A stretch of 30,225 nt of DNA from JBOHDX01 sp050700835 (lineage in GTDB: Bacteria > Actinomycetota > Actinomycetes > Propionibacteriales > Nocardioidaceae): assembly GCA_050700835.1 (NCBI GenBank), contig JBOHDX010000011.1:1-30225 (forward strand), written 5' to 3'. A program made the translations under genes and the position numbers. Under the pieces are notes generated by a model that was not told where the DNA came from, did not search any database, and saw only the letters and a program-made list of their open reading frames with translations. This document shows positions 7,781 to 16,558 of the stretch, piece after piece. The stretch's first letter is position 1, and each line of letters opens with the position of its first letter.

Positions 7781-8701
7781 ATGGCGCAGCTGCTGATCGA
7801 GGTCGATGTCGACCTGACCCGCGAGCCCGAGGCGGTGCCGGCCAGGCACCACACGCCGTTCACGCTGGCGGCGGGCTACGAGCCCAGGCCGCTCGTCCGG
7901 GCCCGGGTCGACGGGGTCGAGTTGTCGATGCACGTCCACGCCAACGCCGGGATGCTCGCGATGATCACCCACGACGCTGCCTACCGGGTCAGCGGCCGCC
8001 GGATCGAGAAGGAGCAGGAGTTCGGCCTCGGTCCCGACCTTCGGGTGAGCGCGGACGGCCGCGGGCACCTCGACGTGGCGAGTCTCGACGTCGCGGGCCA
8101 CCTCTTCCCTCATCCACGACTCGACGTGTTCAACCTCGTCACCAACCCGTGGGACGGGATGCTCGGGCTGGGCTGGCTGCACCAGGTCGGCGCGATCGTC
8201 GACTTCGGCGCGCGTGGGGTGTACGTCCCCGAGCACGCCGGCGAGGCCGAGCGCATCGTCGGTGCGTTGGCCGCCGACCGGACCCTCGTGCGACTGCCGC
8301 TGCTGCGCCACGCCGGGACGGGTCGCTACCGGGCACAGCTGTCCACCGGGTCGCCGGGCACGGCGCCGGCGACGTTCGTCGTGAGCACCGTCGCCTTCTG
8401 CGTCCTCGACAGCGAGCATGCGCGCAGAAACCGCATCCCCGCGGGCGCCTCGGGCGAGACCGAGCACGGACCCAGCGGCACCAGCGTGGCCACGCACCAC
8501 GCCGCCTCGCCGGTGGCGCTGCGCGCCGGAGACATCGGGCTCGGCACCACCGTGCCCGAGATCTACGACATCTACGCCTACGCGGACGTTCCTCGGCCCG
8601 CCGACCCGGCCGAGCAGGTAGCCGGCTACGTGGGCGCCGACTACCTGCTGCAGCACCGCGCCGTCCTCGACTTCGGCGACGTGGGCTCCTACCGGATCTG
8701 A
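7781..8701 (+). CDS. Unrecognised protein resembling two degenerate retropepsin-fold repeats
   Basis: 306 residues, no signal peptide and no membrane segment. I see an internal duplication. Each half has a strand-rich start, a short segment where aspartic proteases carry D-T/S-G (here HANAGMLAMIT in the first half and VVSTVAFCVLD in the second), and a G-x-x-G-x-x-x-L...D-F ending: WDGMLGLGWLHQVGAIVDFG and YVGADYLLQHRAVLDFG. The endings look like the hydrophobic-hydrophobic-Gly and closing strand of retropepsins. If so, both catalytic aspartates are missing and the protein is probably a binding protein or scaffold. The gene starts 5 nt after the HAD phosphatase stop and ends convergent with the propeller gene. 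The ribosome-binding site is weak. The fold is inferred by eye and needs structure prediction. Confidence 0.6.
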   Translation: MAQLLIEVDVDLTREPEAVPARHHTPFTLAAGYEPRPLVRARVDGVELSMHVHANAGMLAMITHDAAYRVSGRRIEKEQEFGLGPDLRVSADGRGHLDVASLDVAGHLFPHPRLDVFNLVTNPWDGMLGLGWLHQVGAIVDFGARGVYVPEHAGEAERIVGALAADRTLVRLPLLRHAGTGRYRAQLSTGSPGTAPATFVVSTVAFCVLDSEHARRNRIPAGASGETEHGPSGTSVATHHAASPVALRAGDIGLGTTVPEIYDIYAYADVPRPADPAEQVAGYVGADYLLQHRAVLDFGDVGSYRI

Positions 8702-8702
8702 G

Positions 8703-11579
8703 CTAGCGCACCGGAATCGACCAGATCCCGCGGCCGTGCGTCGCGGCGAACAGCTTCTTCCCCTTCGGGTCGAGGGTCAGCCCGTACACCGCAACCTTGG
8801 GAAGACCATGGGTGGCGACCCACGAGTTGCCACCCATCGTGCGGGTCAGCACCCCGAAGTCCGTCGAGACGAACAACGCCCGCGTCCTGGGTACGTAGGC
8901 GATGTCGGTGACCGGCTGGTCACCCAGGTCGAGGCTCAGGTTGCGCGCGGTGCCGGTGTTGGTCGACGGGTTCCAGGTCACCTCGTAGACGTGGCCCCCC
9001 GGCGAGTACGCCGAGTAGCCGGAGTAGGAGATGAAGGCGTGGTAGGGGTTGGCCGGGTCGATCGCGATGCCGGACACGAACCGCTGGGGCAGGCCCAGGG
9101 TCTGGTCGATTCGCTGGTACGTCACCGCGCTCGGGTCGGCAGCGTTCGCGTTGCTGCTGACGAACACCCGGCCGTAGCGGGTGGCGGCCCACATCGTCGA
9201 CGCGTTCGTGGTCGCCCGCTCGACCGCCACGACGTAGTTGCCGGAGTTGGTGTCGGACCCCCAGTGGGTGCCCGACAGGTCACCGTTGGCACCGCCCAGC
9301 GCGACCCAGTCGCCGCACGGGCGCGGCCGGTGACCGTAGTCGCCGGTGAGCTCGTTGCAGTACTTGTCGAGGAAGGCCCGCTGGCCGCCGTTGTCGGTGG
9401 TGCGCCAGACGTGCTGCAGGCCGTCGAACACGGTGCCCGCGACAACCGGGTCGACCGTCAGCGGCACGTAGAACGAAGCAGTCTCGCCGGAGGCGTCGAA
9501 CGGGTCGCTGATGTAGTCCCACCCGGTCGGGCTGCCGCCGTCGAAGTTCACGTCGTGCGACGGCGAGTAGTAGGAGTGGAACCGGATGTCGGCGTGACGC
9601 GCGTTGAACCCGGACTGCCCTCCGTCACCACCGACAGTCTCGGTCCAGCCGTTCGACGTGTCGTTCTCCCAGGTCCCGTTGTCCTGGGTGCCGCCTTGGA
9701 CGATGCGGCCGTTGCGGGACACCGTGACGCTCTGGAACTGCAGGGTTGCCAGGCCGTTGTTGATCTCGTCGTTTGCCGTCGGGATCGCCGAGAGGTACTG
9801 CTGGCAGTCGATCAGGTTGGTACCGGTCAGTCCGCGCGCTGTGCAGTCGCCGCTGTGGTCGACGAACGGCCCGCGCTGACGGAACACTCCGCCGTCGGAC
9901 CCGGTGAAGAACGTCTGCCCCTGGGTGCCGGGCGCGAAGGCCAGCGCATGCTGGTCCGGATGCAGCCCGTTGGGCTGCGGTTGTGCGTCGTTGGTCATGT
10001 CGGTGAAGTGCACGCCCGCGTCCGTCGATCGCACGACGGCCCGGCCGTTGGAGCTGCCCGGCCCACCGAACGCCTGCAGCTCGCCGTAGTTCATCGACCC
10101 GGACAGGAACACCACATCGGGGCGACCGGTCGGTGAGCTGACCGCCATGTCGTACGAGCACTGCCCCTGGCAGAAGTTGTACGACCCGTAGCCCGGAGTG
10201 CCCGGGGTGGGGTTGGACAGCGGCGTCCAGGTCGGAGTCGCCGCGGTGCCGTCGTCGGTGCGCAGCAGCCCCGCGGTCGTGTTGTTGTAGTAGGTGGAGT
10301 CGCCGAGGTAGATGCGCGTGTTTCCGTTGCCCATGCTGGCAAGGGCGAACTCGACCCGGTTCGAGAGGGTGGTGGCTTCGGAGCCGGGCGTCGGGATCGT
10401 GTAGATCTGCTGCCACGTGCCCGTACCGGTCCGCCGGAACAACCCGTAGTCGAACATCGACGCATAGACCGTGCCGGAGTGCGTCGGGTCGAACAGGATC
10501 TTCGAGATGCCGCCGCGGAAGTAGTCGGCGCCGGTCGGCGATGACGGGTTCACCGAATCGGTGTCCTCGGTCAGGCTGGTGGTCCAGCTGTGGCCGCCGT
10601 CGGTGCTCTCGTAGAGCCCCACCTTGGCGCTGCCAGGCGGTGTGAAGCGTCCCCCGTTGACCGAGGACGAGCCGTGGCGGGCGACCGCTGTGCCGAGGTA
10701 GAGGTGCTGCGGGTCGCTCGGGTCGACAGCGATCGCGCCGATGCTGCGGTTCAGCGTGAAGTCCTGGCCGGCGACGAACGTCGGCACCTTCGAGAAGGAT
10801 TGTCCCCCGTCGGTGGACTTGTAGAGCCCGACGCCGGCCTCGGAGTCCGACGAGCCGTTCGGCTCGCCGGTGCCCACGAACAGCGTGCCGTCGGGGGCGA
10901 GGTAGACGGTGCCGATCGCCGTGGACGGGATGTCGCCGCCGATCGAGCGCCAACGCGGCTGCGCCGCCAGGGCGCTGTCGGTCTTCCACACGCCGCCGCC
11001 TGCGGTGCCGGCGTACATGACGCAGCTGGTCGAGGTGCAGGTGCTGCCCATCGCCAGCGAGGTCGTCCGTCCGGACACGACGGTCGGAGTCCCGGTGTAG
11101 GTGGTCTCCGCAGCCTGGTCCCCGACGAACGGGCCGAGCTCGCTCCATGTCCGCGCCCTGGCCGTCCCCTGCGCGCGACTGATCAGCGCGCGACCTGCCT
11201 GGGTGGAGCCGCGGGCCAGCGCTGTGGAGTACGCCTGCTCGGCGCGACTCTGCTGTGCCGGGGCGATGTAGCTGTGCGGAAAGGCGCGTTGGTCGTACTG
11301 CTCCTGAGCGGGACCGTTGAGCAGCTCCCCACTCGCCTCTCCGCCCGACTGCGCCAGCTTCTCGGTGACGTAGGCGATCGGTAGCCGGTGCGACGCGAGG
11401 CCGGGATAGCGGTCGAGCATCTCCGTCATCTCGTGGTTGCCCGCCGGACCGGCCTCCTCGCGCGGACTGCCGCCAGGCCCGCCGCGGTTGGCGACAACGA
11501 AGGCGAGTACGACCGCGAGCACCGCGACCATCACCACGCCCGGGAACCAGAACTTCCACTGCCGAGACAACCGAGACAT
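8703..11579 (-). CDS. Membrane-anchored BNR/VPS10-like beta-propeller protein
   Basis: A 958-residue protein with one N-terminal membrane segment (WFPGVVMVAVLAVVLAFVVA, about residues 10-29), so it should be anchored with its bulk outside the cell. From about residue 150 onward there are repeated Asp-box-like segments (LYKSTDGGQSF, LYESTDGGHSW, VRSTDAGVHF, WRTTDNGGQ) separated by blade-like strands such as GTVYLAPDGTLFVGTG and GISKILFDPTHSGTVYAS. It ends with LFAATHGRGIWSI. This is the layout of sortilin/VPS10, GH74 and exo-sialidase-like propellers. Paired cysteines (STCTSTSC, FCQGQCS) fit an extracellular location. No catalytic set is clear, so it may bind glycans or proteins. ATG 11579 has GGGGAG 7 nt upstream. 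It lies downstream of the PAP2 gene on the same strand. Confidence 0.85.
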   Translation of the reverse strand: MSRLSRQWKFWFPGVVMVAVLAVVLAFVVANRGGPGGSPREEAGPAGNHEMTEMLDRYPGLASHRLPIAYVTEKLAQSGGEASGELLNGPAQEQYDQRAFPHSYIAPAQQSRAEQAYSTALARGSTQAGRALISRAQGTARARTWSELGPFVGDQAAETTYTGTPTVVSGRTTSLAMGSTCTSTSCVMYAGTAGGGVWKTDSALAAQPRWRSIGGDIPSTAIGTVYLAPDGTLFVGTGEPNGSSDSEAGVGLYKSTDGGQSFSKVPTFVAGQDFTLNRSIGAIAVDPSDPQHLYLGTAVARHGSSSVNGGRFTPPGSAKVGLYESTDGGHSWTTSLTEDTDSVNPSSPTGADYFRGGISKILFDPTHSGTVYASMFDYGLFRRTGTGTWQQIYTIPTPGSEATTLSNRVEFALASMGNGNTRIYLGDSTYYNNTTAGLLRTDDGTAATPTWTPLSNPTPGTPGYGSYNFCQGQCSYDMAVSSPTGRPDVVFLSGSMNYGELQAFGGPGSSNGRAVVRSTDAGVHFTDMTNDAQPQPNGLHPDQHALAFAPGTQGQTFFTGSDGGVFRQRGPFVDHSGDCTARGLTGTNLIDCQQYLSAIPTANDEINNGLATLQFQSVTVSRNGRIVQGGTQDNGTWENDTSNGWTETVGGDGGQSGFNARHADIRFHSYYSPSHDVNFDGGSPTGWDYISDPFDASGETASFYVPLTVDPVVAGTVFDGLQHVWRTTDNGGQRAFLDKYCNELTGDYGHRPRPCGDWVALGGANGDLSGTHWGSDTNSGNYVVAVERATTNASTMWAATRYGRVFVSSNANAADPSAVTYQRIDQTLGLPQRFVSGIAIDPANPYHAFISYSGYSAYSPGGHVYEVTWNPSTNTGTARNLSLDLGDQPVTDIAYVPRTRALFVSTDFGVLTRTMGGNSWVATHGLPKVAVYGLTLDPKGKKLFAATHGRGIWSIPVR

Positions 11580-11640
11580 CCCACACTCCCCACAGAGGTC
11601 GGTGCGATGGGTTCAGAGCCGCATCGCTCACAGGCACTCT

Positions 11641-11669
11641 GCACCAGTTTGGTGGGATTTGCACCAGTT
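11641..11669. promoter_or_regulatory. Paired GCACCAGTT direct repeat, candidate operator
   Basis: GCACCAGTT occurs at 11641-11649 and again at 11661-11669, 20 bp apart start to start (about two helical turns). It lies in the 134-bp gap upstream of the propeller gene. The spacing suits two copies of a regulator on one DNA face. Function is inferred. Confidence 0.35.
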
Positions 11670-11713
11670 GTGGGCTGGCAATCTGCAGCCGGCAGTGCCC
11701 GGCTAGGGATCGG

Positions 11714-12526
11714 CTAGGGACCGGCGCGCTCGCCGGCACAGCCCCGCGATGCTCCGCCCGGGCGCAGCAGCACCGGCAGCAAGGTGCTCGCGAGCGCCGC
11801 GATCACCGCCACCACGACGCCGAACAACGCGTCCAGCACGTAGTGGTTGCCGGTGCCGATGATGACGAGCACCGTCGTCACCGGATAGAGCACCCACAGC
11901 ACCTTCAGCCAGCGCTGCCGCACGATCATCAGCATCACGACGAGCGTCCACACCGCCCACGCCGTGTGCAGAGACGGCATCGCCGCATAGGGATTGGGTG
12001 CTGACGTGGCGCTCACCACGCCGGTCTGGACCGTCGTGTCGACGAAGCCGTACCCGGGAATCAGCCGAGGCGGCGCGGTCGGATAGAGCCAGAAGATCAC
12101 GATGCCGAGAACGTTGATCAGCACCAACGCGTTGCGGGCCGCGCGGTAGCGGGTGGGACGCCAGATGTAGCACGCCAACAGCACCAGCAGCGTCACGGTG
12201 AGGTGCGCGAGCTGGTAGTACCAACTGGCGATGTCGGCGAGGGTGTCGTGCGCGGACAGCCACTGGTTGTAGTGCAGCTCGATGTCGAGATGGAAGCCCT
12301 GCTCCCAGCGCAGGATCTCCAGGCCATGCATGTCAGCGGTGCTGCGGCTCGCGGTGGCGAGGTTCTTGACCCAGTCGTAGCAGAAGACGAGCACGAGAAC
12401 GATCGCCAGCTCACCGGCCAGGCGCGGCCGGATCCGGAGCGCGCGGACAGCCGTCGCGGGCATCCCGTCAGGGCCCCCGTGACGAATCTTCGCGGCATCC
12501 TCGGGCCGTGCGGACACGTGCGGCAC
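11714..12526 (-). CDS. PAP2-family membrane enzyme (inositolphosphotransferase Aur1/Ipt1-like)
   Basis: A 270-residue integral membrane protein with about six hydrophobic segments. It carries the PAP2_3 signature: WLYPTAPPRLIPGYGF (about 147-161), NPYAAMPSLHTAWA with His187, and GTGNHYVLDALFG with His228 and Asp232. These correspond to the C2 and C3 phosphatase motifs in the Aur1/Ipt1-type branch. It probably hydrolyses or transfers a phospho-head group on a lipid at the membrane. The start is GTG 12526 with a good GGAGG 9 nt upstream. It begins 18 nt after the large regulator's stop on the same strand and may share its transcript. The lipid substrate is unknown. Confidence 0.88.
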   Translation of the reverse strand: MPHVSARPEDAAKIRHGGPDGMPATAVRALRIRPRLAGELAIVLVLVFCYDWVKNLATASRSTADMHGLEILRWEQGFHLDIELHYNQWLSAHDTLADIASWYYQLAHLTVTLLVLLACYIWRPTRYRAARNALVLINVLGIVIFWLYPTAPPRLIPGYGFVDTTVQTGVVSATSAPNPYAAMPSLHTAWAVWTLVVMLMIVRQRWLKVLWVLYPVTTVLVIIGTGNHYVLDALFGVVVAVIAALASTLLPVLLRPGGASRGCAGERAGP

Positions 12527-12544
12527 GAGGAATAGCCTCCCATA

Positions 12545-15226
12545 TCACGGGGACAATCCAGGGGTCGATTTTGCGTCCGAGAGCTCGAGGTTCTCCGCGA
12601 CGGCGCGCTCCACGGGAAGGTCGAGTCCGCTTTGGTACGCCGTGTCCCACTCGGTCCCTGAGACCCTCGCCCGAGCCGGACGGATGGAGATGTCGAGGGC
12701 GGACTGGTCGGGTCCGGGCCGGGGCAGCCCGGACGCCGCGCGCTCCCGGTCAATGGCGCCGAGCACGCGCGCGGCGAACAGCGGGTCGCCCCGCTCCGCC
12801 GCTATGCACACGAACACCTCGAGCATGTCGATGATCAGCTCGGCGTCGCCGCAGGCGACTACGTCGGCGGCCACCGAGCTCAGCTGCGCGTACGACTCCT
12901 CGGGCCCCTCCGCGCGCAGCAGCGCAAGGGCGAGGTTCACCGAGTCGATGGCGGCTGCCCACGCGCTCCCGCTGCGCCGGCTCGCCGAGACGGCTGCTCG
13001 CCCGGCGCGTGCCGACGACTCGTAGTCGCCGAGGTCGTACAAGATCACCACCAGGTTGCTCAGCGCGGTGGACTCCCTGTCGTCGCTGCCGATCTCGCGG
13101 GCGATGGTCACGCTCTGCTCCAGCAGGTCCCTCGCTCGTTCGGTCTCGGCCGCGCTGCGCATCGCAATGGCCAGGGAGTTGAGTTCGCGAGCCTCCAGGT
13201 CGCGGTTCTCGAGCCGGCGCGCCATGTCCAGCGAACGCTCGAGAGCATCGATGCCCGCCGACACCTCGTTGCGTTGGAGCAGCACGACGCCGAGTCCGTG
13301 TAGAGCCGTCAACGCTCCGCTCGAGTCGTTGCCGTCCGACAGTGCAACGGCACGCTCGAACCAGCCTCGGCCTTCTTGCAGGTAGCCGAACCGATACCAG
13401 TACGTCGTCATCGGCTGCAGCAGGGCGTAGCCCGACTCGAGCCGGTCGCGGCCGACCTCCGCAACCGGGCGCAGCGACCAGTCGAGTGCGGCGCGTACGT
13501 CGTCCTCGACCGTCGCGACGAGGTCGACGCCCGTACTCGGTGACATGCTCTGCAGCAGCCCGTCAGCCCGGCGGGCCACCCCTAGGCACCACCGCAGGTG
13601 CCGCATCCGTACCTCGTCCTCCTCGCCGGACTCGGCGAGGCGCTCGCGGGCGAAGGCGCGAACTGTCTCGAGCATGGTCACAAGAGGTTCTCCGTCGGCG
13701 CCCTCGACGACCTTGACCAGACTCAGGTCGACGAGCTTCGCGACCATGTCGAGAGCGTCGACGCCGGCAGCGTCGTCCTGGTCGCAGCTGCCGGCAACCG
13801 CCTCGACTGCGTCGATGTCGCACGGGGCCTGGAGGGCGCCGAGCCGGCGGAAGACGATCTGCTCCTGCTCGGCCAGCAGGTCGTGGCTCCACGCGATCGT
13901 GGCCCCGATTGTTCGCTGCCGCTCCGGCCGGTCGGACGCGGTCACGCCCGAACCGAGCCGGTCGTCGATCCGCGCCAACAGAGCCTTCGGGCTCAACAGC
14001 CGCGAGCGTGCCGCGGCGAGCTCGATCGCCAACGGAAGTCCGTCCAGCCGGCGGCAGAGCGCGGCCACGTCAGCCGCGTTGGCCGGGGTCAGGGCGAACG
14101 CGGGGCTGGTCATGCGGGTCCGGCGGACGAACAGCTGCACAGCGCCCGCATCGCCCACCGACCCTGCCTCGTCCGACACCTCCGGAAGGGTCAGCGGAGG
14201 GACCGGGTGCTCGTGCTCAGCGACCAGATGGAGAGGGCGGCGCGACGTCGCCAGCACCGCGACGTCGGGAGCATCGGACAACAGCGCGCTGACCACGACG
14301 TCCGCGTCCGGGATCTGCTCGAGGTTGTCCAGCAGCAGCAACACCCGCCGCGTCGCCAAGAAGCTGATGGCCCGCTGCCGCGGCGACTCCTCGGGATCGC
14401 CGCCGGCGTCGAGCGCGTCGGCGATCTCCGCCCACATCAAGGCTGCGCGGTCAGCCGTGTGCTCGGGGACGAAGTAGACGCCGTGCGGGAACTCGTCGTC
14501 GACCCGCCGGGCCACCTCCAAACCGAGCCGGGTCTTGCCCGAGCCGCCGGGTCCGGTCAACGTGACCAACCGGGCGCCGTCCCGGATCTTCCCGGTGAGG
14601 AGGGCGAGCTCTCCGTCTCGCCCGAGCAGCTCGGTCGGCGACGTCGGCAGGCTGGCCGGCGTACCCAGGCTGCGCAGCGGCGGGAAGTCCGACCGCAGCC
14701 CGGCGACGACGACGTCGTGCAGGTGCTCCGCCTCGGGTACGTCCTTGAGCCGGTGCCAGCCGAGATCCCGGAGCTCCGCGTCGATGTCGGTCACCAGCGC
14801 GCAGGTCGGTTCGGACGCCACGATCTGTCCGCCGTGCGCGGTCCCGGAGATCCGCGCGGCGCGGTGCACGTCCAAGCCGATGTAGCCGTCGTCGTGCCGC
14901 TGCGGTTCACCCGTGTGCACCCCCATGCGTACGCGCACGGGGGCCCCGTCCGGCCACGGGTACGCCTGCAACGACGACTGTCCGGCGATCGCCGCGCTGA
15001 TCGCGTCGTGTGCCGAGCCGAACACCACGAAGAAGCTGTCGCCCTCCGTACCCATCTCGTGACCGGAGTGCTCTGCCCACACGGTGCGGAGGAGCGAGCG
15101 CTGGGCGGACAACGCGTCGCCCCACCGCGACCCGAGGCGCCGCAGGAGCGCGGTCGAGCCCTCGATGTCGCTGAACAGCATCGTGACGGTGCCCTCCGGC
15201 AGGGCTGGCATGTGTTGCAGTATCAC
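12545..15226 (-). CDS. Class III cyclase-like / NTPase / TPR regulator
   Basis: An 893-residue cytoplasmic protein with a class III nucleotidyl cyclase homology domain (about 10-170), an NB-ARC/AAA-type NTPase (Walker A LTGPGGSGKTRL, Walker B RRVLLLLDNLEQ), a winged-helix-like part, and TPR-like helices to the end. No C-terminal LuxR DNA-binding domain is seen. In the cyclase domain both metal aspartates (Asp20 in FSDIEGST, Asp63 in GTEGDSFF) and the transition-state Arg125 are present. However, the substrate-binding Lys is Gly59, the second base-selecting position appears to be Gly114, and the transition-state Asn is His121 (LDVHRAARI). Many actinobacterial relatives share this pattern, so cyclase activity is uncertain. 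GTG 15226 or ATG 15211 could be the start; neither has a clear ribosome-binding site. It is divergent from a cyclic-nucleotide-binding-domain gene. Confidence 0.9.
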   Translation of the reverse strand: MILQHMPALPEGTVTMLFSDIEGSTALLRRLGSRWGDALSAQRSLLRTVWAEHSGHEMGTEGDSFFVVFGSAHDAISAAIAGQSSLQAYPWPDGAPVRVRMGVHTGEPQRHDDGYIGLDVHRAARISGTAHGGQIVASEPTCALVTDIDAELRDLGWHRLKDVPEAEHLHDVVVAGLRSDFPPLRSLGTPASLPTSPTELLGRDGELALLTGKIRDGARLVTLTGPGGSGKTRLGLEVARRVDDEFPHGVYFVPEHTADRAALMWAEIADALDAGGDPEESPRQRAISFLATRRVLLLLDNLEQIPDADVVVSALLSDAPDVAVLATSRRPLHLVAEHEHPVPPLTLPEVSDEAGSVGDAGAVQLFVRRTRMTSPAFALTPANAADVAALCRRLDGLPLAIELAAARSRLLSPKALLARIDDRLGSGVTASDRPERQRTIGATIAWSHDLLAEQEQIVFRRLGALQAPCDIDAVEAVAGSCDQDDAAGVDALDMVAKLVDLSLVKVVEGADGEPLVTMLETVRAFARERLAESGEEDEVRMRHLRWCLGVARRADGLLQSMSPSTGVDLVATVEDDVRAALDWSLRPVAEVGRDRLESGYALLQPMTTYWYRFGYLQEGRGWFERAVALSDGNDSSGALTALHGLGVVLLQRNEVSAGIDALERSLDMARRLENRDLEARELNSLAIAMRSAAETERARDLLEQSVTIAREIGSDDRESTALSNLVVILYDLGDYESSARAGRAAVSASRRSGSAWAAAIDSVNLALALLRAEGPEESYAQLSSVAADVVACGDAELIIDMLEVFVCIAAERGDPLFAARVLGAIDRERAASGLPRPGPDQSALDISIRPARARVSGTEWDTAYQSGLDLPVERAVAENLELSDAKSTPGLSP

Positions 15227-15318
15227 GCCGCTCGCGGGGGATGTCTGGAAAACACCGCCGCCGCGGCACCGACCGCCCTACGGTGACCGCATCGAGCCCG
15301 GCGGAACGGGAGGGTCAG
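15227..15318. promoter_or_regulatory. Shared divergent promoter region of the cyclase-like and CNB genes
   Basis: 92 bp separate the two divergent starts, so the promoters overlap or lie back to back and joint regulation is likely. On the plus strand a GGGAGGG at 15308-15314 serves as ribosome-binding site for the CNB gene. I see no clear operator dyad. Confidence 0.35.
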
Positions 15319-16317
15319 ATGCACGTCCAAGGGTGCGTCACCGCAGTGTCCTGGATCCCGAGCGAGGCCGTGACCGGCCTTGTCTACCGGGTTCCGTTCT
15401 CGGTGGGCCTGTCCCACTACGACGCCACGCCGCCGACTGTGCTGCCGCCCCTCGACGAGTTCCTTGCCGCCGACCGGGCCCGGTTCGTCAACCGCCTGCA
15501 GGCGTGGATCGAGGTGCGCGACGGCGTTGTCGTCGAGTACTCCCACGAAGGTGCCGGGCACATCGGGTCCACCACGCTACGGCTGGCCGGCGCGGGCATG
15601 ACGTTCGCCGCGGTCCCGCTGCCGGATCGCCGCACGGCCACGCGGGTCAGCGACACGGCGGTGCGGTTCGAGCAGACCGCCGGCGGGCGTACCGGTGTGC
15701 CCGCACCCCGCCGGGTCAGCCACCCGCCGTACGTCCAGCTTGCCGCGCCGCTTGCCTGGTCGACGCTGAGCCTCACCCTGCACGCCGACGGGACCCAGGA
15801 GTACGCGCTGGTAGGCGCCAGTCCGTTCCCCCGGCACTGGGTGTACGACCACGAGCACCGCCTGCGGCACAAGTCCGCCACGATCGACTACCGCGAATGG
15901 AGCACGCACGCCTTCGGGCGGCACACGCCGTGGGGGGACACCGACTCGCCGGCCCTCGTGGCCGAGGTGGAGACGGCGCTCGAGCACGAGCTCGCCGACA
16001 AGATCATGCGCGGGGGGGTCCGGCCGCAGATTCGCCGGCTGTCAGCCGGGGACCTGCTCACCCAGCAGCACGACGAGGCTGACGAGCTGTACCTCCTGCT
16101 CGACGGGGTGCTGCAGGTCGACGTGGACGGCACGCCGGTGGCGGAGGTCGGCCCCGGTGCGCTGCTCGGCGAGCGTGCCGTGCTCGAGTCGGGCCGGCGT
16201 ACCGCGACCCTCGTCGCGCTGACGCCCTGCACGATCGCCGCGGCGCACCGGGACACCATCGAGACCGACCTGCTGCACGAGGTCTCGAAGGGCCACCGCC
16301 GCGAGGAGCAGTCCTAA
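15319..16317 (+). CDS. Protein with C-terminal cyclic-nucleotide-binding domain
   Basis: 332 residues. The last 110 or so form a CNMP-binding domain: GDLLTQQHDEADELYLLLDGVLQV followed by a phosphate-binding cassette LLGERAVLESGRRTATL, with Glu285 and Arg294 in the positions that hold the ribose and phosphate of cAMP or cGMP. The N-terminal 200 residues are a domain I do not recognise (HVQGCVTAVSWIPSEAVTG, TLRLAGAGMTF, RVSHPPYVQL, SPFPRHWVYD), without HTH or membrane segment. ATG 15319 is preferred because a strong GGGAGGG lies 4 nt upstream; the frame is open back to 15241 but would reach into the promoter. It is divergent from a cyclase-like regulator, suggesting a second-messenger circuit. 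It converges on ppdK. Confidence 0.85.
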   Translation: MHVQGCVTAVSWIPSEAVTGLVYRVPFSVGLSHYDATPPTVLPPLDEFLAADRARFVNRLQAWIEVRDGVVVEYSHEGAGHIGSTTLRLAGAGMTFAAVPLPDRRTATRVSDTAVRFEQTAGGRTGVPAPRRVSHPPYVQLAAPLAWSTLSLTLHADGTQEYALVGASPFPRHWVYDHEHRLRHKSATIDYREWSTHAFGRHTPWGDTDSPALVAEVETALEHELADKIMRGGVRPQIRRLSAGDLLTQQHDEADELYLLLDGVLQVDVDGTPVAEVGPGALLGERAVLESGRRTATLVALTPCTIAAAHRDTIETDLLHEVSKGHRREEQS

Positions 16318-16392
16318 CGGCAGTCATCGCCTGCCCGTCCGCTGCCCTCCACTCGCGCGCCACCGCCCGCTCGCTCGGCGGCGCTCCCCCGG

Positions 16393-16481
16393 CCGTCCGC
16401 AGCCGCCCCGTCCGCCGCCGCCCCGTCCGCAGCGGCCCCGTCCGCAGCCGCCCCGTCCGCAGCCGCCCCGTCCGCCGCGAG
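16393..16481. repeat. 15-bp tandem repeat, nearly six copies
   Basis: Units of CCGTCCGCAGCCGCC run head to tail: 16393, 16408, 16423, 16438, 16453 and a partial copy at 16468, with one or two substitutions in some units. The period is a multiple of three, but neither strand shows a supported gene here. It lies between the convergent CNB and ppdK genes. Confidence 0.85.
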
Positions 16482-16534
16482 ATCACATTTTGAGGCGGAC
16501 GCAGGGCGCTTATGTCGCCTGCAATTGTGATCTC
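16479..16534. terminator. Long dyad GAGATCACA ... TGTGATCTC, candidate bidirectional terminator or small repeat element
   Basis: A perfect 9-bp inverted repeat (16479-16487 and 16526-16534) encloses a second imperfect dyad (AGGCGGAC at 16493-16500 against GTCGCCT at 16514-16520). It sits between two convergent genes, where a two-way terminator is expected. There is a short T4 run on the plus strand inside the left arm but no tail of Ts after the stem, so a REP- or MITE-like unit is an alternative. Confidence 0.5.
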
Positions 16535-16558
16535 ACGTCGGTCGGAATCCGGCGGGGG

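Noticed and set aside
9625..11739. 704-codon minus-strand ORF overlapping the propeller gene
   Set aside because: Alternative frame of the same strand, very rich in Arg and His. The Asp-box repeats and membrane anchor are in the other frame.
13598..15286. 562-codon plus-strand ORF opposite the cyclase-like gene
   Set aside because: Shadow frame: Arg/Gln/Gly-rich composition without motifs, while the minus-strand frame holds all cyclase and NTPase signatures.
16393..16480. CRISPR-like array
   Set aside because: The repeats are head to tail with no spacers, so this is a simple tandem repeat.
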